A stretch of DNA of 64,000 nt, taken from the NCBI RefSeq assembly GCF_017355935.1, contig NZ_JAFIQT010000001.1:1922001-1986000 (forward strand), read 5' to 3'. The position numbers and the translations under genes are program-made. The DNA is from Telluribacter humicola (GTDB taxonomy: Bacteria > Bacteroidota > Bacteroidia > Cytophagales > Spirosomataceae). Numbering within the stretch: the first letter of the stretch is position 1; each line of letters starts with the position of its first letter. Shown here one piece after another: positions 45,103 through 54,519 of this stretch. The notes under the pieces are model-generated. The model did not search any database. It was given only the letters and a program-made list of their open reading frames with translations, and had not been told where the DNA came from.

Positions 45103-46674
45103 GTGCATCAGAATTATTACTTTCTACGTCAACTGGCTCCCCGTCTTCACAACGAGATCAGTGGCAAGCGCTTTATGGAAGCTTTCAGCCAGGAAAAGGA
45201 TGAGATCATCCTGGTGTTTGCCGAGGCGCGGGGTAAGCTTAACTACTACAAGCCCTTCTTCATCAAGGCGTCGCTACGCTCCGACTTCGCCAGTCTGACT
45301 TTTCCTGACCAGTTTGATCGCGCCCGCCGCAATAGTGTAGATTTGTTCACGGACTTGTACGACCGGCCGGTTACTGAAGTGAAGTCTTACCTGAACGAGC
45401 GCGCTTTGGGTATAGAACTGGAAGGCGGTGATGCACTGGTGTTCAAGCTCTTTGGTAACCGTTCCAATATTATTCATTTTGATAATGCAGGGCAGGCCGT
45501 AGACCTGTTTAATAACAAGCTGGTAGCCGATCAGCAGATTCAGCACAGTCAGCTCACCCGACCGTTGGACCAAAGCTACGAAGCCTACGAGCAACAGGAG
45601 TTTCGACATGAGGTCCTGTACCCAACCTTTGGGAAGGAAGTAAACGCGTATCTGAAAGAGCAAATGTCCGGTATATCCGAGCCTAAAGAGCGCTGGGCGG
45701 TTATCCAGCAGGTGGTAAGTGAGCTCGAAAATCCAGACGGCTACTACCTGACTATTCTCAACTATACGCCTTTCCTGTCGCTGCTGCCGATGGGAGAGGT
45801 CCGGGATACGTATACCGATCCTCTCGAAGCGCTGAACCGCTACTACTACGCCCACGTCCGGATGAGCAATGTGGAGCGGGAGAAAGGGGAGATAGTTCGT
45901 CTGCTCCGCAAGCGGCTCCAGCAGACCGAAAGGTACCTCGAGAACAACTTCCAAAAGCTCATAGAACTGGAAGAAGGCGGAATGAACGAAGAGATGGGCC
46001 ATATACTAATGGCCAACCTGCACCTGGTACCCGAGCGGGCCGAGCGGGTGGAGCTGTACGACTTCTACCGCGACCAGCCTATTACAATCAAGCTCAAGAA
46101 GGACCTGTCGCCGCAGAAAAACGCGGAGATGTACTATCGAAAGGCCAAGAACGAGAAGATCGAAATAACGAAGCTACAGGAGAGCTCCGAAGCGCGCGAG
46201 CAGGAACTCCAGCAACTACATATTCACCTGGAAGCAATCGGGGGTATGGAACAGTTACGCGAGCTACGGGCCTACATCAAAAAACACAGTCTCAAACAAA
46301 CTACCAATGCCCCGTTGCAGGGAGATCTTTTTAAGAAGGTTGAGTACCAGGGCTATACTATACTGATAGGACGCAACGCCAAGAACAACGACCTGCTCAC
46401 GCGGCAGTACGCATATAAGGAAGACCTGTGGCTGCACGCCCGCGACGTATCGGGCTCGCACGTGGTAGTCAAGCACCAGGCGGGTAAGAATTTTCCGGCA
46501 CCGGTCATCGAGCGGGCCGCACAACTGGCCGCCTGGTATTCCAAGCGACGCACCGATACGCTTTGTCCTGTCATTGTCACGCCCAAGAAGTTTGTCCGCA
46601 AGCCCAAGGGGCTGGCCGAGGGAGCTGTCATAGTTGACAAGGAAGAAGTAGTACTGGTGGAACCACAGGGGTAA
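45103..46674 (+). CDS. NFACT-family ribosome quality-control protein (Rqc2/RqcH-like)
   Basis: A 523-residue protein. NFACT-N starts at a GTG with HQNYYFLRQLAPRLHNEISG, the family's opening, so GTG is chosen. A long coiled coil (~residues 280-400) is followed by the NFACT-R/DUF814 domain (DLWLHARDVSGSHVVVKH, APVIERAAQLAAWYSKRR, KPKGLAEGAVIV). Relatives bind 60S/50S subunits with stalled peptidyl-tRNA and add C-terminal Ala tails. In B. subtilis RqcH a conserved Asp-Arg is needed; the likely equivalent here reads NERAL, with Glu in place of Asp. A TAnnTTTG box and terminator bound it as a single gene. Confidence 0.9.
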   Translation: MHQNYYFLRQLAPRLHNEISGKRFMEAFSQEKDEIILVFAEARGKLNYYKPFFIKASLRSDFASLTFPDQFDRARRNSVDLFTDLYDRPVTEVKSYLNERALGIELEGGDALVFKLFGNRSNIIHFDNAGQAVDLFNNKLVADQQIQHSQLTRPLDQSYEAYEQQEFRHEVLYPTFGKEVNAYLKEQMSGISEPKERWAVIQQVVSELENPDGYYLTILNYTPFLSLLPMGEVRDTYTDPLEALNRYYYAHVRMSNVEREKGEIVRLLRKRLQQTERYLENNFQKLIELEEGGMNEEMGHILMANLHLVPERAERVELYDFYRDQPITIKLKKDLSPQKNAEMYYRKAKNEKIEITKLQESSEAREQELQQLHIHLEAIGGMEQLRELRAYIKKHSLKQTTNAPLQGDLFKKVEYQGYTILIGRNAKNNDLLTRQYAYKEDLWLHARDVSGSHVVVKHQAGKNFPAPVIERAAQLAAWYSKRRTDTLCPVIVTPKKFVRKPKGLAEGAVIVDKEEVVLVEPQG

Positions 46675-46679
46675 AAAAT

Positions 46680-46708
46680 AAAGAACCACCCTATCAGAGC
46701 GGTTCTTT
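46680..46708. terminator. Hairpin terminator after the NFACT gene
   Basis: An 8-base perfect stem (AAAGAACC with GGTTCTTT) with a 13-base loop directly after the stop at 46674. The A/T ends on both sides allow it to act in both directions between convergent genes. Confidence 0.65.
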
Positions 46709-46873
46709 AAAGTCTTATTGGTCAGTTGTTGTTAATGAAATCTTAGTTCTGGCGGGAATAGTTAAACGTATAACCCTTCCAGGTGCAAGATTGTTTGTCA
46801 TTCTCAGGCCTGGTACCTGCAAAAGGTAATCAGCCCCAATCAGTGAAACCAAAAGAGGAAAGGCCCAGTGCTT

Positions 46874-48847
46874 TTACTGCTGCTCGCCCTCCCCATAGAG
46901 CTTTTTCTTGATGTCCGAGATCCAGCCCGGTTCCTGGTTATCTGCGAATAAGGACTGCTGAGCTATTTCAATGTACTTCTTGGCAAACCATACTTTATTG
47001 GAGCCGGAGTTGGAGTCAAAAAAATCTTTGATGTACTGGCGGTCGGTGCGGCGCAGGTCCAGGAAGTCGGATGAGCTAAGAGCTCCATCCAGCAGGGGGT
47101 ACTCTTTCAGAATGTTGGCCAGGTTTTCATCTTCGGACGAAAATTCCATCAGAGTCTGGTAAAAAATAACCGGGTCCAGGCAGTCTTCGATTTCAGTCGG
47201 GGGGCTTGTCTGGTTACTGTTGATGTCGACAAGCTCCGTGCCGCTCCCCTCTACGTTCAGTAACCGCTCGAAGAACAGATTTTTGTTTCGTGCGTAGTCT
47301 ACTTCCACCCGCTCCTGGTCGGTGTCTATGAGACAGTATACTTTGCCCCGGATGGCGTAGTCCGGGTCCTGCATCGGAAATTTGAGGTAGTCGTATATTT
47401 TCTTGACTTCGCGATATCCACCAACCGGCAGGATCCGGAGGCTTTTGCTCTGAATTTCCTCCTGAAAGTAGTACTCAAAGTAGATCTTCTCCGAAATGCC
47501 TTCGCAGATGATCCAGTAGTACGGGTCTTCCTGTAGCAGCGTAAATACGATGGACTGTACCAGGTCATTATAACTCTTGATGTTGTAGTCGACCGGCAGT
47601 GGACCTTTCACCCGGGAACGGGCGTTGGTGATAGCCTCCCGGTAGTTGTACAGGTCAAAAAAGCTGACGGTCACACTACTGTCCGTCCCTGATTTCAGCG
47701 AGGTGGCGCTGCCGTGGGTCACAATGGGCAGGTACCCGTACCAGTGCGTCGAAATCAGGATCTGGTGGTTCTGTCTACTGATGCCGATCAGCTTCTCAAA
47801 TTGCTCAAAGCAGTTGGATATATGCAGGGAAGCCTCCGGCTCGTCAATGGCCAGGATCAGGTTCGAGTCCCGGTCGGTATTCTTTACCAGGAACGAGTAC
47901 GCAATATCAATCAGGGCCTTCCGCTTTTCCCCGGAGCTCAGCTCACTGACAGGTATGCGTCCAGTGCCGCCCTCAGTAATCTTATTGAGTACCTTGATGG
48001 AGAAGTAGGCCTCGATGATCTTCGAGACCAGGTCCGGCATCGTCAGGCTATTCTTGTAGTGCCCTTTGTACTCATAGGTTTCCAGTACCCCCTCAATATC
48101 TTTGATAAACTCGTCCAGGTCATTGTTGATCTGCCGGAGCGTGCTGGGTTTTATGGCCTTCACAATTACATTCTGGATATTGCGGTCCATGAGCTTCTGC
48201 ATGTCCTGCGTTTCCAGCTTGGTGTAGGTATTGACATCCGTCTCTACCGGTATGTAGATGTAGGAGTAATGGCTGTTGATGTAGTCATAAAAGCCGCTGA
48301 AGTACGTCTGAATGTCTTCCTCCTTGAACTCCTTATCGGCTTTGCCGCCAATAAAGTCCAGGCTGTGGTGAAAAGGACCGAAGTAGATTTCGTTCTCGTC
48401 GAACTTCTTGCCAATAATCAGCAGCAGGTACTCCTCCTGATCAAACCGGGTACTTAGCTCCTGCTTATACTGCTGAAAAGCCCCTAGTACTCCCTCTGCA
48501 TCTTCCGGGGCCTCGGACTTCCACAAGTAGTCGGAAAGCTTTTTGGCTTTCTTGTAAAGTGCTGATTCTTCCTTGGTACTCTTACGGAGGGAATCTTTCC
48601 GGATGGCGAATACAGGGGCCAGGTAGGGGAAGTTGTCGCCACTGATGCCTTCTGCTTTGGCTTCGTTGTTGATGGGCCAGTCAATAAAAAACCTCCTGTC
48701 AAAAGCAATATCCAGTGCTTCCAGAATGGTACTCTTCCCCACGCCGTTATCACCAATAATGCTCGAAAACCCGCTACCACTCGACAAGGGAATAAAATGG
48801 TCACCCCGGAACACTTTAAAATGTCTTATAAAAAGAGAAATAATCAT
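46874..48847 (-). CDS. OLD-family ATPase with TOPRIM nuclease domain
   Basis: A 657-residue AAA/ABC-type ATPase. The ATG at 48847 gives ISLFIRHFKVFRGDHFIPL; a GTG at 48883 is less likely. Walker A is FSSIIGDNGVGKSTILEALD, the ABC-like signature ELSSGEKRKALIDIAYS and the Walker B LILAIDEPEASLH follow. The C-terminal third has a TOPRIM-like domain with WIICEGISEKIYFEYYF and CLIDTDQE. OLD nucleases are often anti-phage (for example GajA of Gabija), but no UvrD-like helicase is adjacent. It lies 204 bases downstream of the CHAT gene on the same strand and could belong to that operon. Confidence 0.85.
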   Translation of the reverse strand: MIISLFIRHFKVFRGDHFIPLSSGSGFSSIIGDNGVGKSTILEALDIAFDRRFFIDWPINNEAKAEGISGDNFPYLAPVFAIRKDSLRKSTKEESALYKKAKKLSDYLWKSEAPEDAEGVLGAFQQYKQELSTRFDQEEYLLLIIGKKFDENEIYFGPFHHSLDFIGGKADKEFKEEDIQTYFSGFYDYINSHYSYIYIPVETDVNTYTKLETQDMQKLMDRNIQNVIVKAIKPSTLRQINNDLDEFIKDIEGVLETYEYKGHYKNSLTMPDLVSKIIEAYFSIKVLNKITEGGTGRIPVSELSSGEKRKALIDIAYSFLVKNTDRDSNLILAIDEPEASLHISNCFEQFEKLIGISRQNHQILISTHWYGYLPIVTHGSATSLKSGTDSSVTVSFFDLYNYREAITNARSRVKGPLPVDYNIKSYNDLVQSIVFTLLQEDPYYWIICEGISEKIYFEYYFQEEIQSKSLRILPVGGYREVKKIYDYLKFPMQDPDYAIRGKVYCLIDTDQERVEVDYARNKNLFFERLLNVEGSGTELVDINSNQTSPPTEIEDCLDPVIFYQTLMEFSSEDENLANILKEYPLLDGALSSSDFLDLRRTDRQYIKDFFDSNSGSNKVWFAKKYIEIAQQSLFADNQEPGWISDIKKKLYGEGEQQ

Positions 48848-49051
48848 ACAGTCTGCTAAAAGAGTATACAGCCTGACCGTCACAACCTGAATAGATCGGT
48901 CAGAGCCTGGCCCGCAGATGAAACTGTACAGCCTCGTAAAGGTTTGGGAAGGGGTAGGTACTAAATAGTCTTTTACTTCATTAGCTAGTGAGTTTTCTTG
49001 TGGAGATGTTGATGCATTGCGATGAATTCTTAAATTCTAAATTAGATAGTC

Positions 49052-51838
49052 TCAATGCCTGATCCTTGGCATCAAACTTCGCTTTCTCTTCATGAAGTAC
49101 CTGGGCACCCCAATCAAACCAACCAATAAGAGCAACACCAGCGTAGCTGCTCCTACGGTCGCGTATGAATGTACTGGAATCGGGTCGGTGCGGCCTACCA
49201 GTACTACCCCCGCCCAAGCGTAGGGGTGTTGGTTGCCCTGACTGGCGGTGGCGAGCCACTCGACCTGAGCTTTCTGCAGGGCCAGGTCCAGGGGGAGTTC
49301 ATCGGCTATGGACTGGTAAAAGAGTTCGTTTAGGCCGTACATGGCTTTGGTTTCGACGCTCCATAGGGTAGTAAGGGTTGTGGGGATGCCCAGGCTGGCA
49401 AAGCCCCGTGCCAGGCTGAATACGCCTTCGCCCCGCTGGTGCTTGCCGATGCCGGTTTTGCAGGCCGAAAGTACCAGGAGCCGCGTACGAAACTCCCGAA
49501 CCGCCGCCAGATCGGGCAGACTCAACACCGAGTCGGCAAAGTAGAGCTGCGGTGTGCGGGCACTGTCGGCCTCGGCGTGGGTGAATAGCTGCACGATGCG
49601 GTAATCGGGGGCCTGCTCCACAAAGGCGTGGCGGGTAGCGGCCTGCCGGGTCAGGCTTCGGGGAAACAGGAAGTGCTTCTGGATCTTTTCCAGGGCCAGG
49701 TCGGAGCGGGGTAAGGTAGCCTGCTGTAACCTTTTGTACTCGACCGGAGCCATGCCCAGGAACGTCTTGTCGCTCCACCAACCGGACCGGAGTTCCGGAG
49801 CTGCTTCCAGAAAACGAGCCGAGTAGGTATAGCTCAGGGCGTGGTGCCGGATGAGGTAGTCGGGTTGCTGGGGTGAAAGGCTCAGCGCGGCAAACGGAAT
49901 AAAGTCGCCATCGGGTGATATAATAAGTCGGGTACCCTTTGGTATAGCAAAGGGCGCTATCAGGTGCCGGTACATACCATGCGCCACCTCCAGGTAGTGA
50001 TTGAAGCGGCGGTTCTGTTGCTCCCGGCTAACGAGCAATGCACTTAGCTCCTGCTGGATCCGGAGGTATTCACTCTGGTTTAGCTTCCTGAATGTGACCT
50101 GCTGCGGACTGATGTAGATCCCGTAAAGAGCACTATCGCCTGCAAAGTAGGTCAGAAAAGCCTGGCTGGCCCCTTCGGAAGCGGTTAACTGTTGGCGCAG
50201 ACTATTCAGATCGGGTACGTGACGGTCGTACTTGTAGCGGTAGTACTGAGGATTGTTGCTTTCCAGGGTTTTTATGAATAGGTCCTGCTCTTTCTGGGTT
50301 TCGAGTAGTTGAGTACGGAGCCTGGGCAGTGATGTGTCCGAAGATGGCTTTTGGCTAAGCTGAATCTGTAGAGAAGCGATCTGCTTCCGTAACCATTTTT
50401 CCTGTTCCAGTTCTTCGGGCTTGAGCAACTGGTTGGCATTCAGTTCGTTGAGTTTGTCGCTCAGGAGTACCGCCCGGCTTTTCTCAAAAAAGTACAGTGC
50501 AGACGCCGGATCATTGAGCAGGTAACAGGTGTGGATGGCTTTTTCGTACATGCTCCGGGTTTTCTGCCGCCAGAACAGCTTGGAGCCTTCCTGGGTGTGC
50601 TCCCACCGCATGTAGTCAATCATGCTGTCGGCCAGCATGTAGGTACGTAGCGCGTGCCGCAGTTTGGTACGATCATTCTGCTGCGATTGGGCATACCGGA
50701 GCCAGGTATCGGCCTTATCCTGAACATTGACCAGAAAAGACTCCTTCTGGAACTCAGAACGGATAGTCTGCGCGGAAGGCAGAGAGGTGCGTTGAGTATC
50801 GGTGTAGGCGATGGAGAGTTTGGTAAGACCACGCTGGTGGTACTGCAGGGCCCTCTCGAACTGGTTCATCCGGCTATAAGTCAGGCCGATGTTGTCCAGT
50901 AAGATACTCGTACTGGACTGACTTTTGTTGAGCCGTAGGGCTTCCTGGTAGTAGGTAAGCGCTTTGCTATTGTGACCGATCATATAGTAATGCTCACCCA
51001 GTGAATTAGCAAAGTCAGAAAGATCTTCGTGGCCGTTTTTCCGGGCTATGTGATAAGCCAGAAGATAGTGTTTCAGGCCTTCCTCCGCTCGTCCCATTTC
51101 TCTGAGAATACGTCCCATCAGTCGCTCCTGAGAGGCATACGCCTCATATGATTTGGGGTATTTTCGAATCAGTGCGATGGCAGGTTCAAGAGTCCGTCTG
51201 GCTTCCTCATACCGTCGCAACTCAGTCAGGGCCTGACTTTTCTGGTGAAGAAGTTCAAAGGTGGCCATATCATTCCTCATTGCTACCACTATTTTCTCTC
51301 CCTGTTCAGCGTATAGTAACGATTTTTCGTAATCACCCTTTATGGAGTAGTAGTAGATGATGTAGGGGTACGCCAGGGCCGCCCAACGCCTTGCCTCCGG
51401 GTGAGGCTGGCCTATTTCGGTAGCTTTTAGTAGGTATTGGATGGATTGCTCTTCTTCGTTGGCGTGGCTAAGAGTGGCTCCCAGCCGGAAGTACGACATA
51501 GCCAGTGCGCTGGTTTTGAGACGCAAATTTGGTTTTTTATACAGGGCAATGACCTCCTGTACATAGCGAATGGCAGGAGCGGTGTCATGGAATAGGATGT
51601 GCGTATAGGCCAGCTGGTTGAGCGCGGCTACGTAGCTCGAATCGGCCCGGCCGTGGCAGCGCTGCCAGCGGCCGAGCCAGCTACGTAGTTGTATTTGCTG
51701 CTGTACTCTCGACGCACTATCCTGTCGGTCGGGCAGGAGAGGCTGCAACTCGGTGTGGAGTTGCAGCCGGGAGGGGCATTGAGCCAGCCCCGTCACTACC
51801 GTACACAATAGACCCAAACTAATCAGCAGCGTACGCAT
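49052..51838 (-). CDS. TPR-CHAT protease with signal peptide and C-terminal membrane anchor
   Basis: A 928-residue caspase-like protein. An N-terminal signal peptide (RTLLISLGLLCTVVTGLAQ) is followed by TPR repeats (~residues 70-450; FRLGATLSHANEEEQSIQYL, YYMIGHNSKALTYYQEALRL, LLDNIGLTYSRMNQFERALQ), a coiled linker and a CHAT domain (~600-885). The catalytic dyad is His754 in QLFTHAEADS and Cys793 in LLVLSACKTGIG. A single hydrophobic helix (893-915) and basic tail (MKRKRSLMPRIRH) close it. So the TPR and CHAT parts probably face the periplasm. It follows the subtilase gene by 11 bases. CHAT proteases act in type III-E CRISPR and other conflict systems; here the substrate is unknown. Confidence 0.88.
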   Translation of the reverse strand: MRTLLISLGLLCTVVTGLAQCPSRLQLHTELQPLLPDRQDSASRVQQQIQLRSWLGRWQRCHGRADSSYVAALNQLAYTHILFHDTAPAIRYVQEVIALYKKPNLRLKTSALAMSYFRLGATLSHANEEEQSIQYLLKATEIGQPHPEARRWAALAYPYIIYYYSIKGDYEKSLLYAEQGEKIVVAMRNDMATFELLHQKSQALTELRRYEEARRTLEPAIALIRKYPKSYEAYASQERLMGRILREMGRAEEGLKHYLLAYHIARKNGHEDLSDFANSLGEHYYMIGHNSKALTYYQEALRLNKSQSSTSILLDNIGLTYSRMNQFERALQYHQRGLTKLSIAYTDTQRTSLPSAQTIRSEFQKESFLVNVQDKADTWLRYAQSQQNDRTKLRHALRTYMLADSMIDYMRWEHTQEGSKLFWRQKTRSMYEKAIHTCYLLNDPASALYFFEKSRAVLLSDKLNELNANQLLKPEELEQEKWLRKQIASLQIQLSQKPSSDTSLPRLRTQLLETQKEQDLFIKTLESNNPQYYRYKYDRHVPDLNSLRQQLTASEGASQAFLTYFAGDSALYGIYISPQQVTFRKLNQSEYLRIQQELSALLVSREQQNRRFNHYLEVAHGMYRHLIAPFAIPKGTRLIISPDGDFIPFAALSLSPQQPDYLIRHHALSYTYSARFLEAAPELRSGWWSDKTFLGMAPVEYKRLQQATLPRSDLALEKIQKHFLFPRSLTRQAATRHAFVEQAPDYRIVQLFTHAEADSARTPQLYFADSVLSLPDLAAVREFRTRLLVLSACKTGIGKHQRGEGVFSLARGFASLGIPTTLTTLWSVETKAMYGLNELFYQSIADELPLDLALQKAQVEWLATASQGNQHPYAWAGVVLVGRTDPIPVHSYATVGAATLVLLLLVGLIGVPRYFMKRKRSLMPRIRH

Positions 51839-51849
51839 GGCAGAAGGGG

Positions 51850-53655
51850 TTAAGGACGTTCAAACGATACTACTCCCGGAATAGGGTGAGCTAAGAGATA
51901 CTCGATAGCATCGGATCTGGTCGTAATGGTATTGGGTGCGGTAGCCAGCACGGCGGCGGCGTAAGGCACCGCGAATGAGGTACCCTGGAGCCGTGCACCG
52001 CCTTCCATCAGAAGAACTGACAGGAAACCATCGGGAAACGCAGAACGAGCCTTGATAGAAACAGCATCGCCCCGATTGCCTACGATGTCCCCAGCACTGT
52101 AGGCTGAGGTAACCGTGATTACTCTCTCCAGGCCGCCTCTTTCAGCAGGTAGCCCGAAGCTGGCCGGATACAGCGGACGTTCATTAAGATCCCACCCCTG
52201 ATTGCCTGCTGCTGCTACTACCCATATTTTATGGGTTTCAGTAATAGTCTTCAACTTCTGGTAAAGCATATACCGCCCCGCATTACTTAGTGATCCGCTA
52301 AAGCTGGCATTTATGATCTTAATATCTACACCTGCTTTTTTGCTGGCTATGATGTAATTGCAGCCACTCAGTACATCAAATAAAGTACCCACCCCCCCGT
52401 AGTTGAAAACCTTAACGGGCAGTACCTGATTCGCCGGCTCCGATACCCTGGGATAGGGATAATTGATAATAGCAGATACAAGAGTGCCGTGTCTGCCGGC
52501 CTTTTTAACCACTACGTCACCTTCCACTTTAACATCTACAAGGTTGTCGTCATAGGGACTTGCCATAATCTGGGCGGTCGTGTACTGCCGTAAAACCCGT
52601 AGCTGCTCAATGTAGACAGGTTTGAGTAAGTAGTCGGTAACGCCACAAAAGCCAAAGTTCTTGACAGGTACGCACTCGCTGTTACGTGCCTTCGCTATAA
52701 GAAAATATCTTTGATGCTTGATCCTGTCGAAATGGATAAAGTACCTACCCTTCTTTCTCTTTCTGCATACTATGCTATTCCATTTATAGGCTAGTCCTGT
52801 ATCCATTACGGCTACAATAGGCCGGATTGGTTTGTGGGTATCTAACCAATCACTATAGAACTGGCTGTCATTAGTAGCCAAAGACCCTCTGATCGTAAAT
52901 GGTTTAAAGTCTGAGTCATAGGCGTAAATTACCTCTCCGGATGCCTGTGGGGGATAAGTTGGCTTGGATTTGACCTCATGGTTGACTAATAGAAGATTAT
53001 CAGCCTGCACATTTACAAATGAGAGCTCAATGTCACCCGGAGGAGTGGCATATACTTCATCCCATTCTACAAGAATATTTACACTAGGCTTTCCTAATTC
53101 AAATTCTTCTATGTCATTCAGGCAGTCGTTTATACGAATAACTCTGAATAGTACCTCCTTATTGGGATTGGATTTAAACCTTCCAATGAAGGTGATTTCT
53201 TTATCATGTACTGGTCGTTTCGGCTTTTTCTTTAAGCCAGCTTTTTCCTCTTCACTGTGCCTGAGCTCCCAGTCTATTTTGGCTTCCAGAAACTGAATGA
53301 GGCTCTTAAGGTAGTCAAGTGCGGTATTCAGCGAATCGGTTAACTGAGAATCATCTTTCTGTGAAGGTCCCTGATGGTGTACCTCATTATCATTTTTAGA
53401 TACCAGTTCTCTTAAATCTTTCGGATGAAGCGTTAGTACTTTCTGGTTGGGAATAACATAGTAGACATTTTCAGGCTCATTAGCATTTCCACCATTAGGG
53501 TTTCCGGGCTTTCCCTTGTAGGCGTTATCTGGTTTTCCATGGCCAGGAATATCATCGGGACGTCCTTCCAGTTTTTCAACTCTCTTTTGTACGGGCGTGA
53601 AAATTGCCAGATCAGCAAGTTCCTCTGCGCTGAGTTTGTCTAAGTCTTTTACCAT
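51850..53655 (-). CDS. Subtilisin-family (S8) serine protease without signal peptide
   Basis: A 601-residue S8 protease. The catalytic triad is Asp285 in VAVMDTGL, His389 in KKAGRHGTLVSAI and Ser560 in RLQGTSFAVPYAAA; the oxyanion Asn is 485 in VVAAAGNQG. There is a ~100-base-pair-sized insertion between Asp and His that is not typical. The first ~280 residues hold a Gly/Pro/Asn-rich linker (DDIPGHGKPDNAYKGKPG), a predicted helix and an unrecognised domain. No signal peptide is visible, so it is probably cytoplasmic. It lies 111 bases after the anti-sigma-like gene, with a 14-base palindrome in the gap, and 11 bases before the CHAT gene. Confidence 0.87.
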   Translation of the reverse strand: MVKDLDKLSAEELADLAIFTPVQKRVEKLEGRPDDIPGHGKPDNAYKGKPGNPNGGNANEPENVYYVIPNQKVLTLHPKDLRELVSKNDNEVHHQGPSQKDDSQLTDSLNTALDYLKSLIQFLEAKIDWELRHSEEEKAGLKKKPKRPVHDKEITFIGRFKSNPNKEVLFRVIRINDCLNDIEEFELGKPSVNILVEWDEVYATPPGDIELSFVNVQADNLLLVNHEVKSKPTYPPQASGEVIYAYDSDFKPFTIRGSLATNDSQFYSDWLDTHKPIRPIVAVMDTGLAYKWNSIVCRKRKKGRYFIHFDRIKHQRYFLIAKARNSECVPVKNFGFCGVTDYLLKPVYIEQLRVLRQYTTAQIMASPYDDNLVDVKVEGDVVVKKAGRHGTLVSAIINYPYPRVSEPANQVLPVKVFNYGGVGTLFDVLSGCNYIIASKKAGVDIKIINASFSGSLSNAGRYMLYQKLKTITETHKIWVVAAAGNQGWDLNERPLYPASFGLPAERGGLERVITVTSAYSAGDIVGNRGDAVSIKARSAFPDGFLSVLLMEGGARLQGTSFAVPYAAAVLATAPNTITTRSDAIEYLLAHPIPGVVSFERP

Positions 53656-53749
53656 CTCTTATCAAGGTTAGTGTGGGTATAGGATTGATAGTGTACTGGC
53701 TAAGTATGGGCACTTCTACTGGTATCTGCAATACTCTATGCTTTACAAA

Positions 53750-53763
53750 GTCAGGTACCTGAC
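53750..53763. promoter_or_regulatory. 14-base perfect palindrome between anti-sigma-like and subtilase genes
   Basis: GTCAGGTACCTGAC is a perfect palindrome. It lies 3 bases after the stop of the anti-sigma-like gene and 95 bases before the subtilase start. It may be an operator that controls the protease half separately. It has no T-run and too short a loop to be a terminator. Confidence 0.45.
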
Positions 53764-53766
53764 CTG

Positions 53767-54507
53767 CTAGTTATCTACCATTTCAGCCAGCCACTTTTTA
53801 GCTTCCCGTTCACCTTCCAACTCCTGCGATACTACTGTCTGCAGGAGTTGCCTGGCCTTGTCGAGATCCGAGGGCTGCCCCCGCTGGATGTAGGCAATTG
53901 CTTCGTAGAAGGTACCGGGGTTGGCGTTTAAGTCAGGTATGGCCGCGAGGCGATGGAAGTACGTAATGGCCTGATCATACTCTTTCTGGCGCAGGGCGGT
54001 TACTCCTACTAATATCAGCACATCGGCATTGTTGGCGTTCCGTTGCAGCATTTCCTGCCCTATCAGCTTAGCGGTGGTGTACTCACCGTCGTGGTAGCTT
54101 TGAATGGCACTCTTGAGACTATCGATGTCGCCATCCATGGGTACTGATAGTGTAGTGAAGTTCTCTTCCACGTAGGCATCGGCCAGTTGCTGGACATCAG
54201 GAGCTAGCGGGTTAAGCCAGAACCATACTACCCCTATGGCCAGTACAAGTACGGCGGCAGCGGCTGAGTACCAGGAGCGGAGGGCCTTTACTCGGCCCAC
54301 GGGCTGATTTTTGGCAGGGAGCGGAGCTAATTGCTGCCATTCGGCGTGGCGCTCAGCCAGGATTTCTGTCCGCAGAGCCTGCTTTACGCTGAGGTACATG
54401 GCTACCTCCTCGGCCAGTTGGGTGTTATGGAGCAGCTCCTGTTCAAACTGTTCCTGCTCGGTTGGCGGCAGTTGCCGGTTAAAATATTGTTCTATGCGCT
54501 CGTTCAT
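53767..54507 (-). CDS. Membrane-anchored TPR protein, probable anti-sigma factor
   Basis: A 246-residue single-pass protein. The N-terminal ~45 residues (NERIEQYFNRQLPPTEQEQF then AEEVAMYLSVKQALRTEI) look like the cytoplasmic part of FecR/anti-sigma-type proteins, without zinc Cys residues. A transmembrane helix covers ~79-99 (SAAAAVLVLAIGVVWFWL) with basic residues before it, placing the C-terminal TPR region (DVLILVGVTALRQKEYDQAI, DLDKARQLLQTVVSQELE) in the periplasm. It begins 12 bases after the sigma factor gene, the usual place of an anti-sigma factor. The role is inferred from position and topology. Confidence 0.75.
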   Translation of the reverse strand: MNERIEQYFNRQLPPTEQEQFEQELLHNTQLAEEVAMYLSVKQALRTEILAERHAEWQQLAPLPAKNQPVGRVKALRSWYSAAAAVLVLAIGVVWFWLNPLAPDVQQLADAYVEENFTTLSVPMDGDIDSLKSAIQSYHDGEYTTAKLIGQEMLQRNANNADVLILVGVTALRQKEYDQAITYFHRLAAIPDLNANPGTFYEAIAYIQRGQPSDLDKARQLLQTVVSQELEGEREAKKWLAEMVDN

Positions 54508-54519
54508 GATCTTGTGCTT

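Noticed and set aside
47848-47868. tRNA T-loop-like string (GGTTCGAGTCCC)
   Set aside because: It is inside the Walker B region of the OLD gene and no cloverleaf can be formed around it.
46874-48847. Gabija defence system
   Set aside because: The OLD protein resembles GajA, but no UvrD-like helicase (GajB) is adjacent on either side.
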